Shown in pieces: positions 46,246 through 57,706 of a DNA stretch of 64,000 nucleotides. Position 1 is the stretch's first letter. The number at the start of each line of letters is the position of its first letter. The notes below the pieces were generated by a model. It ran no database searches, had not been told where the DNA came from, and saw only the letters and a program-made list of their open reading frames with translations. The translations under genes and the position numbers were made by a program. This stretch comes from Agapanthus africanus (lineage: Eukaryota; Streptophyta; Magnoliopsida; Asparagales; Amaryllidaceae): positions 373,758,137 through 373,822,136 of the forward strand of contig JASDDO010000006.1 in the NCBI GenBank assembly GCA_030015575.1. Direction: 5' to 3'.

Positions 46246-49075
46246 TGTAACAATCCTAACTTTCTATACGAATTTTTCAAAATACAGAAAGGGATACCTA
46301 AGCCTGAGCACAAGTTATAAATTTTTTTTTGTTTTGAACAACAAAAAAGAGCTTGTAGCTCATTGGTAAGGCCTTGCACTGTTGAGACATAGCACCCGAG
46401 TTCAAATCCCATCAGCCATATTATCTTTTTATTTAAATTTCTTTTAATCTTTTAGAAGCCCAAGAGTTTACACGTGCACTACACGTAAACTGAAGAGACA
46501 CAGAATAAACAAACATGTGCACTGGGGTGTATGAAGCGAGAGAGACACGTGGCACCCAACCCCATCCCCATCCGCCGGTAAAGGGCCGGCGAAATGCCCA
46601 ATTTACCCGGTACCGCCAGGACAACCGTCGGTGATGCCCCCCATCTCTTCACCCCTGCATTCTTTGGCCTACCCCACTTCTCCTAGGCTGTTTGTATTTT
46701 CTGCAATTATCCAGAGAATTAAAATACCCTCTTTAAATCCATTTTTAATACAAATTTTAATTCACCAATTCAATACACCAAACCCTAATTTTTCCTATAA
46801 ATAGCACACCCTATTTCACACATCCACACTCAGAATTCCCTGCCAAAACTCTAAAAAAAACTTTCAAGTCTCTTTTGTGTGCAAGTGGAGTTAGCGAAGG
46901 GTGATGTTCCGGTGACGATCCAAGAAAATTCCGGCGACGAAACGACGCCCCGAAGCCTTCTTTAGCTCCCCCTCTCCCTTCTCTTGTTCAATAGCCAGTA
47001 AGTCCCTTCTTTCCCTCTCCTTTTCTATTCTAAAACTTTTTTTATTTCAAAACTCGTCGGAAGCGGAGTTAATCCGACTTCCGATTTCCTTTTCTTTAAA
47101 AATACAACTTTTTCTTAATAACAAACCTACAAAATGTTAATATATTGTTTAGTAATCATTAAAAAAATAATAGAACAAGTTTGACATCAAAATAATAATC
47201 ATAGCAAGTTCTATTTCACTTTTACATTAAAATACCTTTATATTTAGATTTGACATTGCTTATTGTTTTTAACCCTATTATCTTAGAAAACTCACGAGCT
47301 AATGACCTACATCATCACAACACACATTTCTTGACATATCACGATATCATTTGGGACATTAGCTAATGGGAAAATACATATTACAATAAACACCCTAAAC
47401 TATTATAAAAACCGTATTTCTTTAAAGTGCAGTAACAAATTCCATACAATCCTCGTCCTTACAACCCACCTTTGGGGAAATCCGATCAGGATGGTGCGGA
47501 TTATCATACGTCCTCGGATCCAGTAGGGTGGAATTCAGACCTTCGCAAGGAGCATTCGAATTCCGATGGATTTATTATTACAATTTAAGAAAAACGAGAT
47601 TTTTAGAATAAATAAAATCATATTTTTAATAAATGAATATATATATATATATATAATTATTATCAAAATACTTATTATATATATATATATATAATATTCC
47701 ATATTTCCAAAACTCAAGAAAAGAATTCAAATATTACATGAACTACCATGATAATTCAAAACAATATCCATATTACAAATAAATACCATATACTATGAAA
47801 ATCAGGTTCTACTTACTAGAAATTTCACTTTTATAAAATATACATCTATGAAAACCCTAAAGACGATAATTAAATACTTGAGGTGTATTTTGAAATTATA
47901 CCAAAACTATTTTTACATAAAAACCCCTCAAGTTATGCTAAATTACAATGAGGACCCTAATAAACATAGGTTTAAGCGGGACCAGTCTCTTGAGCCTCAG
48001 GGAGCCGGAGATATGGGTGCTTGCCTATTTAAGGTAGACAATCTAACAAACGGTGTTATCAACACGTTAATTGTCTTGGAAAAAGACATAAATCCTGCCA
48101 TCCATGTGCAGCAGTTACCGATAACATCAAAACTTAATTCAGGACTTCAATTTCTTTTCAAGGTGTCTGACTCAGACTGAGTCTCAATCTAATTTATTTG
48201 ACTTGAATATGATTCAAGTATAAAACTACAATTCAACATGAATCCGTCCATTCAATCTATATCAATCTATATCAACTGAACCGAATCATAGATATACTCC
48301 GTCTACATGATTATCCATTTACATCCATTCCATTTACTGATATCATGGTTTCGGTAAGTCTTCCATTTACTACAGACAATACAATACAATCAATATAATA
48401 CAATCAATACAATAAAACACTACGGGGTTTATAAAAGGGTAGGCTGGTACGGAATATTTTAAAGGTGGCACGAGGTGGTCACTTAAGATGTAATTACATC
48501 CATGCCGTTGTTCCGTGGTATTTTCGACGGAGCCTTGTACTACGGGTTACCAAAGTCCACGGTATAAGTTCGACTCCTCTCGTATACACTGGCATCTTCT
48601 GTACCAAGCTACAAACAATTGCGTTAACATTATAACCAAACATCACTAAAAATTCTCTCTTTCGGTCTATTCTACTTCTCTATTTCTTTGGGACTTACCG
48701 AGCGATTGATCACTGACGACATTCATTTTCTTCTTTCTTTGGAATATTGTCAGGAGGACCCAACTTTGGAGAGCTCAAGACCATCCAGGAGCACTTGGAG
48801 TAGTTCTAGAAGACCCTAAGCATTAGATTTTACTTGTACATACTTTTCATTTCAGTTATGTCATTGTTTAAGCATCACTTTCTACTCATGTATTTACATT
48901 TCAGTTGTACCTGTAAAAGAATGTTTAATAAATAAAGTTGTTGTTCATTTACATTCTTGTCTCTTGTGTACTTTACTTATATTGCTTAGATATGCTTTAC
49001 GTGTTTACTTCTGAGTAAATATGTAGCGGGCCTCGCCACGTCCCTTCCCAGTATATTGGGAAGCGGGACGTGACA
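46246..49075 (+). repeat. Copy C 3' LTR
   Basis: Begins TGTAACAATCC and ends GCGGGACGTGACA. It holds the tRNA-like segment (46348-46420), a TATA box (about 46795), a leader with CCGGCGACGA and a GTAAGT donor (46998), AT microsatellites (47637-47692), the conserved GGTTTAAGCGGGACCAGTCT block (about 47970), an acceptor-like GTCAG at 48749, and AATAAATAAAG (about 48928). Confidence 0.88.
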
Positions 49076-49918
49076 TCCAGCCCCAGGCATCTTAGCTATA
49101 GGCAGTCGAATGATCTCTTATATAGAGTATCATTGAAGAAGGCGAAAGACAAAGCTCGTTTCATGAGTTGATATCTAGACGACGCATTTTCGGGCGTTCG
49201 TTGGGACTTGAAGTAATCTATGAAGACCTCCCTCCATTCCTTGACCTTTTTTCATCTTCTATTTGGAGGGCTGCTCGTTCGGTCGTTTCTTTTCCTTCGG
49301 ATGTCTCTGTCAGGTCTTCCGAAGATGTATTTGTTAGTGCAAGGACCATGTGGCTTTGCACAATGATCCTTACTTCATCGAGATCTTTATCGACCAATTC
49401 CTTAGCCAATTTGGCCAATGCATCCGCTTTAATGTTTTTCGCTCACGGTATGCTTTCCAGGGTCGGGATTTGTGTCAGCAGTTGCTGCACCTTTCGCCAT
49501 ACTTTATCAATTCTGTTTTACATGTCTGATAGTCACCGTTTACTTGGCCGACGATCAACTTGGAGTCTCCATATATAAGAAGGCCTTTGATTCCCATGTC
49601 GATAGCGATTTCAAGGCCGGCTATCAAAACTTCATATTCTGCTTCATTGTTAGTTCTTGGTTCCATCACGGAGAGGGCGTAACAAAGTATCCCTTCTTGC
49701 GGGGTCATAAAGATAAGGCCCGCCCCAGTTTTGATTATGGGAGTATTTTGCTTTCGCCGCTTTATGGAGGATGCTCCATCGAAGTAAAGCTCCCACTGAG
49801 GCTTATCTTCTTCTTTTTCTTCTTCAGTTGCATCAAATGTGTGCTCATCTGGCAACTCACAATTAAAGGGGGAGTCGGCTGATATCGATGCTCTGTGAGA
49901 AAATTGGCGATGGCCTGA
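49076..49918 (-). pseudogene. Tat-lineage pol fragment: plant-type RNase H and start of integrase region
   Basis: On the minus strand: a lead-in (QFSHRAS...ELPDEHTFDA), then WELYFDGASS (49805-49775), GAGLIFMTPQEGI, NNEAEYEVLIAGLEIA and GDSKLIVGQVNGDYQ, the signature of the second, plant-type RNase H found only in the Tat lineage. An ADALAKLAKEL block follows near 49420-49440 and an LYKRSFD...LRCLG block near 49080-49125, where integrase normally starts. In the family this RNase H helps degrade the RNA template during cDNA synthesis. Cut on one side by copy C and on the other by LTR D. Broken. Confidence 0.85.
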
Positions 49919-52081
49919 TGTAACAACTCCAAATTCTGTGTACATAAAATTGTTTAAAAGTTAATGTATACTTGGGGTATTTACAATTCCTGTGATTATT
50001 ATAAGTATTTGATTCAATTTTGAACAGCAAGTAAGAGCTTGTAGCTCACTGGTAAAGGCATTACACTGTAAAGACATAGCACCAGAGTTCAAATCCCATC
50101 AGCCATATTATTTTTATTTTGTATTCTTTTAATCTTTTTAGAAGCCCAAAAGACTACACGTGCACTGCGCGTAAACTGAAGAGACATAAGATAATTAAAT
50201 ACGTGCACTGTAGAATACCAAATGACCCCGACCCAATACCCCAATACCAACCCAGACCGTCGTTATTGGGCCGGTGACACTTGATATGGGGCCGGCGACG
50301 TCGGTCTCCCCCGTCCCAAATGCCTTCAAATTTCACCCCCTGCAACGTTTGTCCTACCCCACTACTCGCTTATTGCTTGTTTACTCTGAATTAATCCAAT
50401 TAGCAATAAAATGCCCATTTAACCTCATTTTTAATGCAAATTTAAATGCATTTTTCATCACCCTAAACCCTAAATTGTCCTATAAATACCCACTCCATTT
50501 TGCATCCCTTCACACTGAAAATTCTATACCAAAACTCTCAAGAAATTTCCAAGTTCCCATAATGTGCAAGTGGAGTTAACGAAGGGCGAAGCTCCGACGA
50601 AGTTCCGGCGACAATACAAGGAGTTTCCGGCAACGAAATGAAGCACCGACGAATTCTAGACCTCCTCCTACCTCTCCCCTCTCATCAAATCCAGTAAGTC
50701 CCCCTTCTCTCTCTCTTTTGCTATTCCTAAATTCTTCATTCTTAAAACGTGTTGGAAGTGGAGTTATCCGGCTTACGATTCTCTTTTCTTTTAAAACTAC
50801 AACTTTTTCTTAATAACAAACCTACAACTTTTGATATATTGTTTAGTAATCATTAAAAAAGACAATAGAACAAGTTTGAATTCAAAATAATAACCATAGC
50901 AAGTTTTATTCCACTTTTACATTAAAATACCTTTATGTTTCAATTCGACATGCTTATACCTTTTAACCGTATTACCTTAGAACAACTCATGAGGTAATGA
51001 CCTATCTCATCACAACACACATATCTATCATAGCACGATAAATCTTGGGATAGTAGAATACGGGAAACACGACTTTGCAATTAAATACCCCTAACTTATC
51101 AAAATCGTTTTCTTTAAAATGTGTATTAAAATATTTTGATGCAATTGAGACTCTACAACCCATTTTGGAGACCCCGTTTGGGATGGTGCGGATTATCGCA
51201 TATCCTCGGGCTTAGTAGAGCGAGATGCAGACCTCCGCAAGGAGCATTCAATCTCGATGGAATTTTTATACATTTTTTTTACAAAATGAGATTTTTACAA
51301 GAAAATAAATAAAATTATTTTCATAAATTATGTATATATAATACTTATTTTAAATATATATATTATTCTGTGTTTCCAAAACTCAAGAAAAAAATTCCAA
51401 TATTACATGAAACTACCATGATAATTCAAAACAATATTCAAATTACAAATAAATACCATATATTATGAAATTATGTTTTATTCACTAGAAATGTCACATT
51501 TATAAAAGAAACATAAATGAAAACCCTATGGACGATAATTAAATGCTTAAGGTGTATTTTGAAATTATACCAAAACTATTTTTATATAAAACCCCATCAA
51601 GTTATACTAAATTACAATAAGGACCTTAGTAAATATAGGTTTAAGCGGGATCAGTCTCTTGAGCCTCAGGGAGTCGAAGATATGTGTACTTGCCTATTTA
51701 AGGTAGACAACTTAACAAACGGTGTTATCAACACGGTAATTGTCTTGGAAAAGACACAAATCCTGCCGTCCATGTACAGCAGTTACCGATAATATCAAAA
51801 CAATCAGGATTTCAAGTTCTTTTAAATGTCTGATTCAGACTGAGTCTCAATCTAATCAATCTGACTTGTATGTGATTCAAGTACAAACTACAATACAACA
51901 TGATTCAATATGACTCCATCTATTAAATCTATATCAACCTGTATTGATTGAACCGAACCATGGATATATTCCATTTACATGTTCTTCCATTATATCCGTT
52001 CCATTACTGATATCATGGTTTCGGCAAGTCATCCATCTATACAATTTACAATTCAAACAATGCAAACAATGCAATCAAGAC
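49919..52081 (+). repeat. LTR D: 5' ~2.16 kb of a copy-C-family LTR
   Basis: Starts TGTAACAACTCC against Tat pol sequence. It contains the tRNA-like segment (50035-50105), a TATA box (about 50480), a leader with a GTAAGT donor (50693), and the conserved CCTCCGCAAGGAGCATTC (about 51230) and GGTTTAAGCGGGATCAGTCT (about 51640) blocks. It ends where element T1 begins at 52082. Its remaining part should lie beyond T1, outside the window. Confidence 0.85.
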
Positions 52082-52287
52082 TGTTCCCGCCCAAAATTTC
52101 TGCGCAAAGAGCCTAAGGCATCAAATGGCAGCGGTACGCTTAAGAAAATGCGAACCAGTATTTTCCGGGCTGTATTTTGACAAACTCCCGAATGAGAAAC
52201 AACTAAATTCTGATGGTATTGAAAGCGTCTCGAAAAATACTTCGATTTGATATATTATGGGCCTCATAATTCATCCGGGATCAAAAG

Positions 52288-52700
52288 TTATGAGGCATCA
52301 CGTGCCCACATGTGATCGGGCATCACGTGCCCACACGTGACCATTTACAGGCAAAGCCTATAGTCAATGAATAAAATAAATAATTAAATGGGGTCATGTG
52401 CCATCATATGATAGGCCTTTGAAAACCCACTGAAGAAAATTAAAAGTGCAATAAAACAATCAGGAATGCCCCAATGGGGGATCAAGTGTCCACACGTGAC
52501 CAAAGGTCACGTGTGTTTCCTGATTAAAAATCAGGAACTACCTCAATGAGGTATCACGTGCACACACGTGACCGGGGGTCACGTGTGAACACGTGATCTA
52601 TTCACAGAGATAAATTCTAAGCCAGCAGAAGTGTAAACAAGCAGCTGAGAAATACCCCAATGGGGGTCACGTGCCCACACGTGACCAAGGGTCACGTGCT
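52288..52700. repeat. CACGTG palindrome cluster 1
   Basis: Repeated pairs such as TCACGTGCCCACACGTGACC recur about six times. CACGTG is the core G-box bound by plant bZIP and bHLH factors, so this U3 region could be an enhancer; that is inference. A second cluster is at about 53826-54140. Confidence 0.85.
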
Positions 52701-53035
52701 AACATTAATAGAATTAAATTCTGTTTGAAAGCCTTATAACTTAATAGAATTAAATTCTAAAATTCTCTAAAATCTTTCCAAACGAAAAAGGATTATGGGG
52801 AGCCGTTGGATTAAAAATTCAAAGGTGATTAAAAATCACCAATTTATGGAAAGATTTTAGACAATGAAAGATTTCCCTAAAATCTCACCAAAAATAACAA
52901 ACAGAATATCTTTGGATTTAAAATCCGACGGTGAATAAAATTCACTGTGTGATCTAAAGGATCATATTAATTATGAAAACAAACAAAATCTTTCAATGAA
53001 AGATTTACCAAACAAACTGATTCTTTTCCCTCTCC

Positions 53036-53043
53036 TATAAATA
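53036..53043 (+). promoter_or_regulatory. TATA box of T1 LTR
   Basis: TATAAATA in CTCTCCTATAAATAGGAG, followed by an AG-rich leader-like stretch. Probable U3/R border. Confidence 0.7.
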
Positions 53044-53119
53044 GGAGACGAGAGGAGAAGAGAAGGGAGGAGAGAATTTTGGGATCTTAAAATTTTCTAA
53101 AAGCAAATAGCAGAGAGAA

Positions 53120-53795
53120 AAGAAAGGAAAATTTAATTCTCAAGAAAGAAAACCCTAGGTGAGAAAAGAGAAAGGGATCAAAGCTTCATCAAATAAAAAA
53201 GAGAATTTAATTCTCAATCTAAGAGTTTAACTCTTCTACAAAAAAAACTTAGTTCTTCCTCTGATTGAAGATCTGCAGAAGCAAATCTCCCCATAGGTTG
53301 AGAATTTAATTCTTATCGGGTTGAGATTTTGCCATGCAGGTCCAAAACTTAAAGGGGGAATTGAGTTTAGAGAATTTAATTCTCCCGAGATAAAATTAGG
53401 GTTTAACCCTATATGAGAATTTAATTCTCCCAAGCTCACAGGAATTTAATTCCTTCAAGATGAAACTAGGGTTTAACCCTATCTGAGAATTTAATTCTCC
53501 TAAAATTACAGGAATTTAATTTCTTCAAGATGAAAAAAACAAGGGTTTAACCCTAATTGAGAATTTAATTCTCTCAAATTTACAGGAACTTGATTCCTCC
53601 TAAAATGAAATTAGGGTTTCACCCTATACAAGAATTTAATTCTTTTACATATATGGGAATTTAATTCCCCTAAAAGGAAATTAGGGTTTAACCCTACATA
53701 AGAATTTAATTCTTTCACAATAGGAATTTAATTCCCCTAAAAGTATAATTAGGGATTAACCCTACAAAGAATTTAATTCTTAAAAAATAAGGAGG
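53120..53795. repeat. Arrays of GAATTTAATTC and AGGGTTTAACCCT
   Basis: About a dozen GAATTTAATTC/GGAATTTAATTCC palindromes alternate with AGGGTTTAACCCT palindromes at 25-60-bp steps. Confidence 0.9.
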
Positions 53796-54154
53796 CTTAA
53801 AAGATCTTCATGCATGCAAAGAATTAGGTCACGTGGCCCCCACGTAACCCCTGAAAAGATCCCCAAAAATGAAAAGGAAAAGGCTTTGAGGCAATGCCTC
53901 ACGTGCCCCCACGTGACCTCCAAAACAAAGAGAATAAAAGCAAAGGAATGTGGGATTTGGGCGCTCTCACGTGTTACCATGTGACCCCTAATAAATGCCT
54001 TAACAAATCAGCTCATGAATGCCTATCACGTGCCCACATGTGATGGCTAAAAATTAAAAGTGTTTAACACTTATTTGCAGACTTGAGAATAGAACAAAGG
54101 GGATCTGGCCCCACCTTTGGGTACCCTCACGTGTCCCCACGTGACCCTTTCCTC

Positions 54155-54345
54155 TCTATTTTTTAACACTAATTTGACAACTTCATTTCCAGTGTTTAAC
54201 ACTATCATTTTCTAGTGTTTAACACTAAATTGAGAATTGTATTTCCAGTGTTTAACACTGTTGTCTTCTAGTGTTTAACACTAATTTGAGAGTTGTATTT
54301 CTAACACTGTTGTTCTCTAGTGTTTAACACTAGTTTTAACCAAAT
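54155..54345. repeat. Array of AGTGTTTAACACT palindromes
   Basis: About seven near-copies of (T)AGTGTTTAACACT(A). The same motif array is found in reverse in T2 at about 63420-63680. Confidence 0.9.
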
Positions 54346-54760
54346 CGGCTAATTTTCCAGAGGTAAAAGACTCCCCTTCAACTGAATCTCAAAATTGAGT
54401 AAAATTCAGAGCTATAATGTTCCATGCTCAGTCAAAGATAAAAATGTTATCAAAACCCTCAAACTCTTGTTTAGCATTGCTAAATAATGTGGGCTTGAAC
54501 CCAGACAAGTGTTAATCGTCCAATAAAAGGGCCAACTCTTCAAATTTGATTGGACTTAGCCCAAGTTGGCCATAAGTCCTCAATTCAGACTTAACTGAGC
54601 CAATGTGCTCATAATTTAATTAATTGATCTTAGTTCCAAATTGGACTACAGATCACTTAATCCACTTTGGTTTGAGGGTACATCTCTTCACTCCTCTGAT
54701 ATTTGTCGTTGTAATTCTTCAACGTCTTCAGAGAGGTGACGGGTCCTGACAACCACACAT

Positions 54761-55090
54761 TTCACAGACTATGACGTCTCTAAACTACGGACTGTGAGGT
54801 CCTTAAACCCATGGACTATGATGTCCTTAATCTCGACCGTGATGTCTTTAAACTAATATCGAACTGTGAGGTCCTTAAACCCATGGACTATGATGTCCTT
54901 AACCTCGACCGTGATGTCTTTAAACTAACATTGGACTGTGGGGTCCTTAAACTCATGGACTATGATGTCCTTAATCTCGACCGTGATGTCTTTAAACTAA
55001 CACTAGACCGAGATGTCCTTAAACTAACAATGGACCGTAATGTCCTTAAACTAATCGACCGCAATGTCACTAAACTAAACAATAGAGCCC
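54761..55090. repeat. 24/72-bp tandem repeat in T1 LTR
   Basis: Units such as GACCGTGATGTCTTTAAACT and GGACTATGATGTCCTTAA alternate in a ~72-bp higher-order pattern. A clean 100-codon frame (54811-55113) made of MDYDVLN and LDRDVFKL units results from the periodicity and is not taken as a gene. A 26-bp relative in reverse lies at 62738-62840. Confidence 0.85.
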
Positions 55091-55638
55091 AACTACTCTC
55101 TTGTTGGATCTAAACGATCCCGTTAAGTTGATCTTAGTCTAAAATTAGACTAACGTATCCTTAACATATGTTTAAGTTGATCTTAGTCTCAAATTAGGCT
55201 AACGTATCCTTAAACCCAACCCTAAACCCAAATCTAAGAAAGATACGGATTTGGACTAGTCCACGCCCTACGGGCGACAACATAAATTAGTCTCGGTATA
55301 CAATCCACGGGCAACCACAAACAAAACAAACACCCACGATACGAAGTGACCATCTGGAGAAGGAGAAAGTGGTTACCGCGATGCGGTAGCATAATTAACT
55401 GCAGAGGATTGCGCCTGCAGAGAAGAGCGTCCCCATAATCAAAAACTCCTCAAGCGAGGGGGAATCTGACGAAGTCTGCTATATCGGCCGCATCCGTTTA
55501 AACCTTCGATACATGGTGCCATAAATCAACTTGGCATTTTTGGCGAGGTGGACGGATAACACCAATTAGCATCTGCCTCGAAATTCAGGCAAGACGTTCG
55601 CCGCGTCTTCGTCGCGTCTTTCGGCGGGGAACAGATTC

Positions 55639-55657
55639 TGGCACGCCCGGTGGGACC
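55639..55657 (+). other. Primer-binding-site candidate of T1
   Basis: TGGCACGCCCGGTGGGACC starts six bases after the LTR end and begins with TGG, as tRNA-complementary primer sites do. It is not the Met-initiator type. The tRNA was not identified. Confidence 0.65.
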
Positions 55658-55900
55658 TTTTCCTCTTTCCACTCCATACTTCGTGTGTCGTGTTCGCGAA
55701 CGAATCGCGGTTTGCTAATGGTTGCCCTTGGGTTCGAGGTACTGAGATTTGGCATTTCGCTTGGTGCAGAAAGCGAAGAATCAATGGCATCAACTTGCGC
55801 GAAGTGTTCCAACTGCAACTGCAACCCACGTTCCGCCTCATCTCGAGGCATAGCTTACGGGCCCCAAGCGGCTTCTCTGTTCACGATGCCGGTGGACTAG

Positions 55901-57706
55901 GTGACTCAGGCCACCACCGGATTGTTTTTCGGGACTATGCTCCCACCGATGAGCTTCAGCACTCCTGTACCAATACGAGAAGCTCCCAAGAAGTCAGTCT
56001 TTGATCGGCTTACAACTACTGCGGCCCCCCTCAACGGGTCGTCCAGCTCCAGCACTTCAGTCTTCGCCAGATTGGGCCAAAGTTCCGGTGGGCCCATGAT
56101 GAAGCCTACAATCCAAGGAAAGGTTGTTCCGAAGAGGATGGCCGTCCCTGCTCCTGAAGTCGTCAAGCCGGATTCTCCTGCCAAAGGGTCGGTCTTTATA
56201 AGATTAACCACTCCGGCTCCTGCTTTAAAGTCTGTCTTTGATAGATTAAATCCTGTTACTCAACGAACCTCAGTCTTCAAGAGGTTGACGCCAGCAACAG
56301 CCCTTCTCCAAAACAGGGGGCAAGAAAAAGTCACCCCTCAAGCTGAAACAATTCCGACAGCTCTACACGCTCGACGTCGCCACTGGCACCGAGTAAGAAG
56401 GGCTGGGGGAAACTCTCCCTCTGGGATAATTCCACCAGTCCCAATGGTGGAAGTTAATGCTGCTGTTCCAACCGGGAACAGCTTCGAGTTGCTGAACAAG
56501 GTGCGCAGGAACTCTCCTACCGCCGTACTGAAAAGATCTCCTTCATCCGTGGAGAATGTTGCGGAAGCAAAGCCAGAACAGTCCCCTCAGCGGCTGTCCT
56601 CCAAAATCTATAAAGTCCGGCGGTAGGTTCGGGAATCAGTAGTTGATCAAGATTACCCTCGCCGATAGAAAAGGGTGAAGGTTCAACAAGAAGAGAACCG
56701 TCTTGCTAAGCCACAAAAGGCAACAGCTGTCTGGGTGCCCGCTGCGACGCCCCCCTCGACTTCAACTGCTCAAAAGGGGAGGAAGCCAAAGAAAGCCCCT
56801 GTGACTGCGGCAAATCGTAAAGACGCTGAGCCCAAACGCCCTAAGTCTGGAGGCATGATGGTATGGACTGTTTACATGGCTTCTGGAAAAGAAGAAAGCC
56901 GCACTTCAACAGGCCATCGACCGCTTACCCGATCAATAACAAGGTCCCAGGAACAACAACAGTAGAAGCTTCAAGAAATGCTGACTGCAATGGCCGCACT
57001 CACCGGACCAAAAGAAAGCCCGAATGCGTCATCGGAGCAGCGTCACGAACAAGAAACCGATGCTGACTTCCTACGCAGAGTCCTCGAAAAGAAGGATAGA
57101 GAAGCTGCAGAACAAGCAGCCAACATAAAACGAATGGCGCTTCTCTTCCAGGACATGGTTGGGATGATGTTACAGCCGGATCCCCCAGCTGAAGACCCTC
57201 TGGTCATTATTGAAGATGACAGAGGAGAGACATCGGATCCTCCTCCGGCTCTTTCAGCAGCCAAAGAGGAAACTATTTCCAAGGCTGCTCTGGATGACTA
57301 TATTGCTCAGCAAATACGAGTTCACCAGGCAAATGAAGCGGCCGGCCAAATCGTCAAAACTGGGCGACCGTATCCAGGCTGGTATGATCAGATAAAGTAC
57401 CCGCCGGGCAACACGATCCCCAAATTCCATGTGTACAAGGGGACAGGCAATCCCCATCAACATGTCGCTCAGTTCAGGGCTCTTTGCGGCAACACCGGGG
57501 GTGATGATAAGCTCTTGCTCCGCCAATTCGTCGGCAGCTTGTCGGAAACGGCATTTGAGTGGTCTTCCGAACTTCTAAACGACTCCGTCAAGACTTTCGC
57601 AGAAATGGAGTTGTTGTTCACCCAGCGATTCGTGAGTGCTAGTGAGCGCACCCCAATAACGGCATTAATCAATTCCAGGGTGAAGCCAGGCAAGACTTGG
57701 GTTTAA
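55901..57706 (+). pseudogene. T1 gag fossil, N-terminal and capsid-like part
   Basis: The first part (55901-56626) has repeated SVFDRL/SVFARL/SVFKRL motifs separated by Pro/Ser/Thr-rich linkers, typical of Tat-lineage Gag. A basic Pro-rich linker follows. The capsid-like Retrotrans_gag region (about 57270-57706) includes PYPGWYDQIKYPPG, IPKFHVYKGTGNPHQH, FVGSLSETAFEWSSEL and FAEMELLFTQRFVSA. In the family it forms the particle core. Broken, with a few lesions over the whole gag. Confidence 0.82.

Larger units (their letters stand above)
43962..49075 (+). mobile_element. Copy C: gag-only Tekay/Del-like LTR element
   Basis: A 5' LTR remnant (43962-44600), an internal region of 1645 bp (44601-46245) and a full 3' LTR (46246-49075, 2.83 kb). 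Internal layout is as in A and B: gag with the 69-bp intron, no recognisable pol, polypurine tract. It lies inside a Tat-lineage pol on the opposite strand. The base after the 3' LTR begins TCCAG; the matching left duplication is not visible because the 5' LTR is incomplete. Broken. The LTR is clearly diverged from B, so it is a different subfamily. Confidence 0.82.
38508..49918 (-). mobile_element. Tat-lineage Ty3/gypsy fossil with plant-mobile-domain extra ORF, interrupted by copy C
   Basis: Read on the minus strand: plant-type RNase H and the start of the integrase region (49918-49076), then copy C inserted, then minisatellites (about 43.9-42.5 kb), then an antisense ORF with a plant mobile domain (42.1-38.5 kb). 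Tat-lineage elements are known to carry such antisense extra ORFs between pol and the 3' LTR (gene 23 of maize Grande1 is the textbook case), and tandem repeats in that region are common. Joining the two sides of copy C into one element is inference. It is broken and only partly present; no LTR of its own was identified. Confidence 0.6.
52082..55633 (+). repeat. T1 5' LTR, built from short palindromic motifs
   Basis: The boundaries come from TGTTCCCGCCC at the start, GGCGGGGAACA at the end, and the primer-like site six bases on. A TATA box lies at 53036-53043. Arrays of near-palindromes fill much of it, in order: CACGTG-centred, GAATTTAATTC and AGGGTTTAACCCT, CACGTG again, then AGTGTTTAACACT, and finally a 24/72-bp repeat. 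The inverted copy T2 (61919-64000) follows the same order. Confidence 0.85.

Noticed and set aside
49168-49578. 136-codon + strand frame opposite the RNase H region
   Set aside because: Antisense shadow of the Tat pol fragment, whose minus-strand motifs are unmistakable.
52288-54345. CRISPR-like array
   Set aside because: Regular short palindromes with spacers, but spacing and units vary, several motif types alternate, and the host is clearly a plant LTR.
54811-55113. 100-codon frame of MDYDVLN/LDRDVFKL repeats
   Set aside because: A 24/72-bp tandem repeat whose length is a multiple of three stays open by chance. It lies in an LTR, and the inverted copy has changed units.
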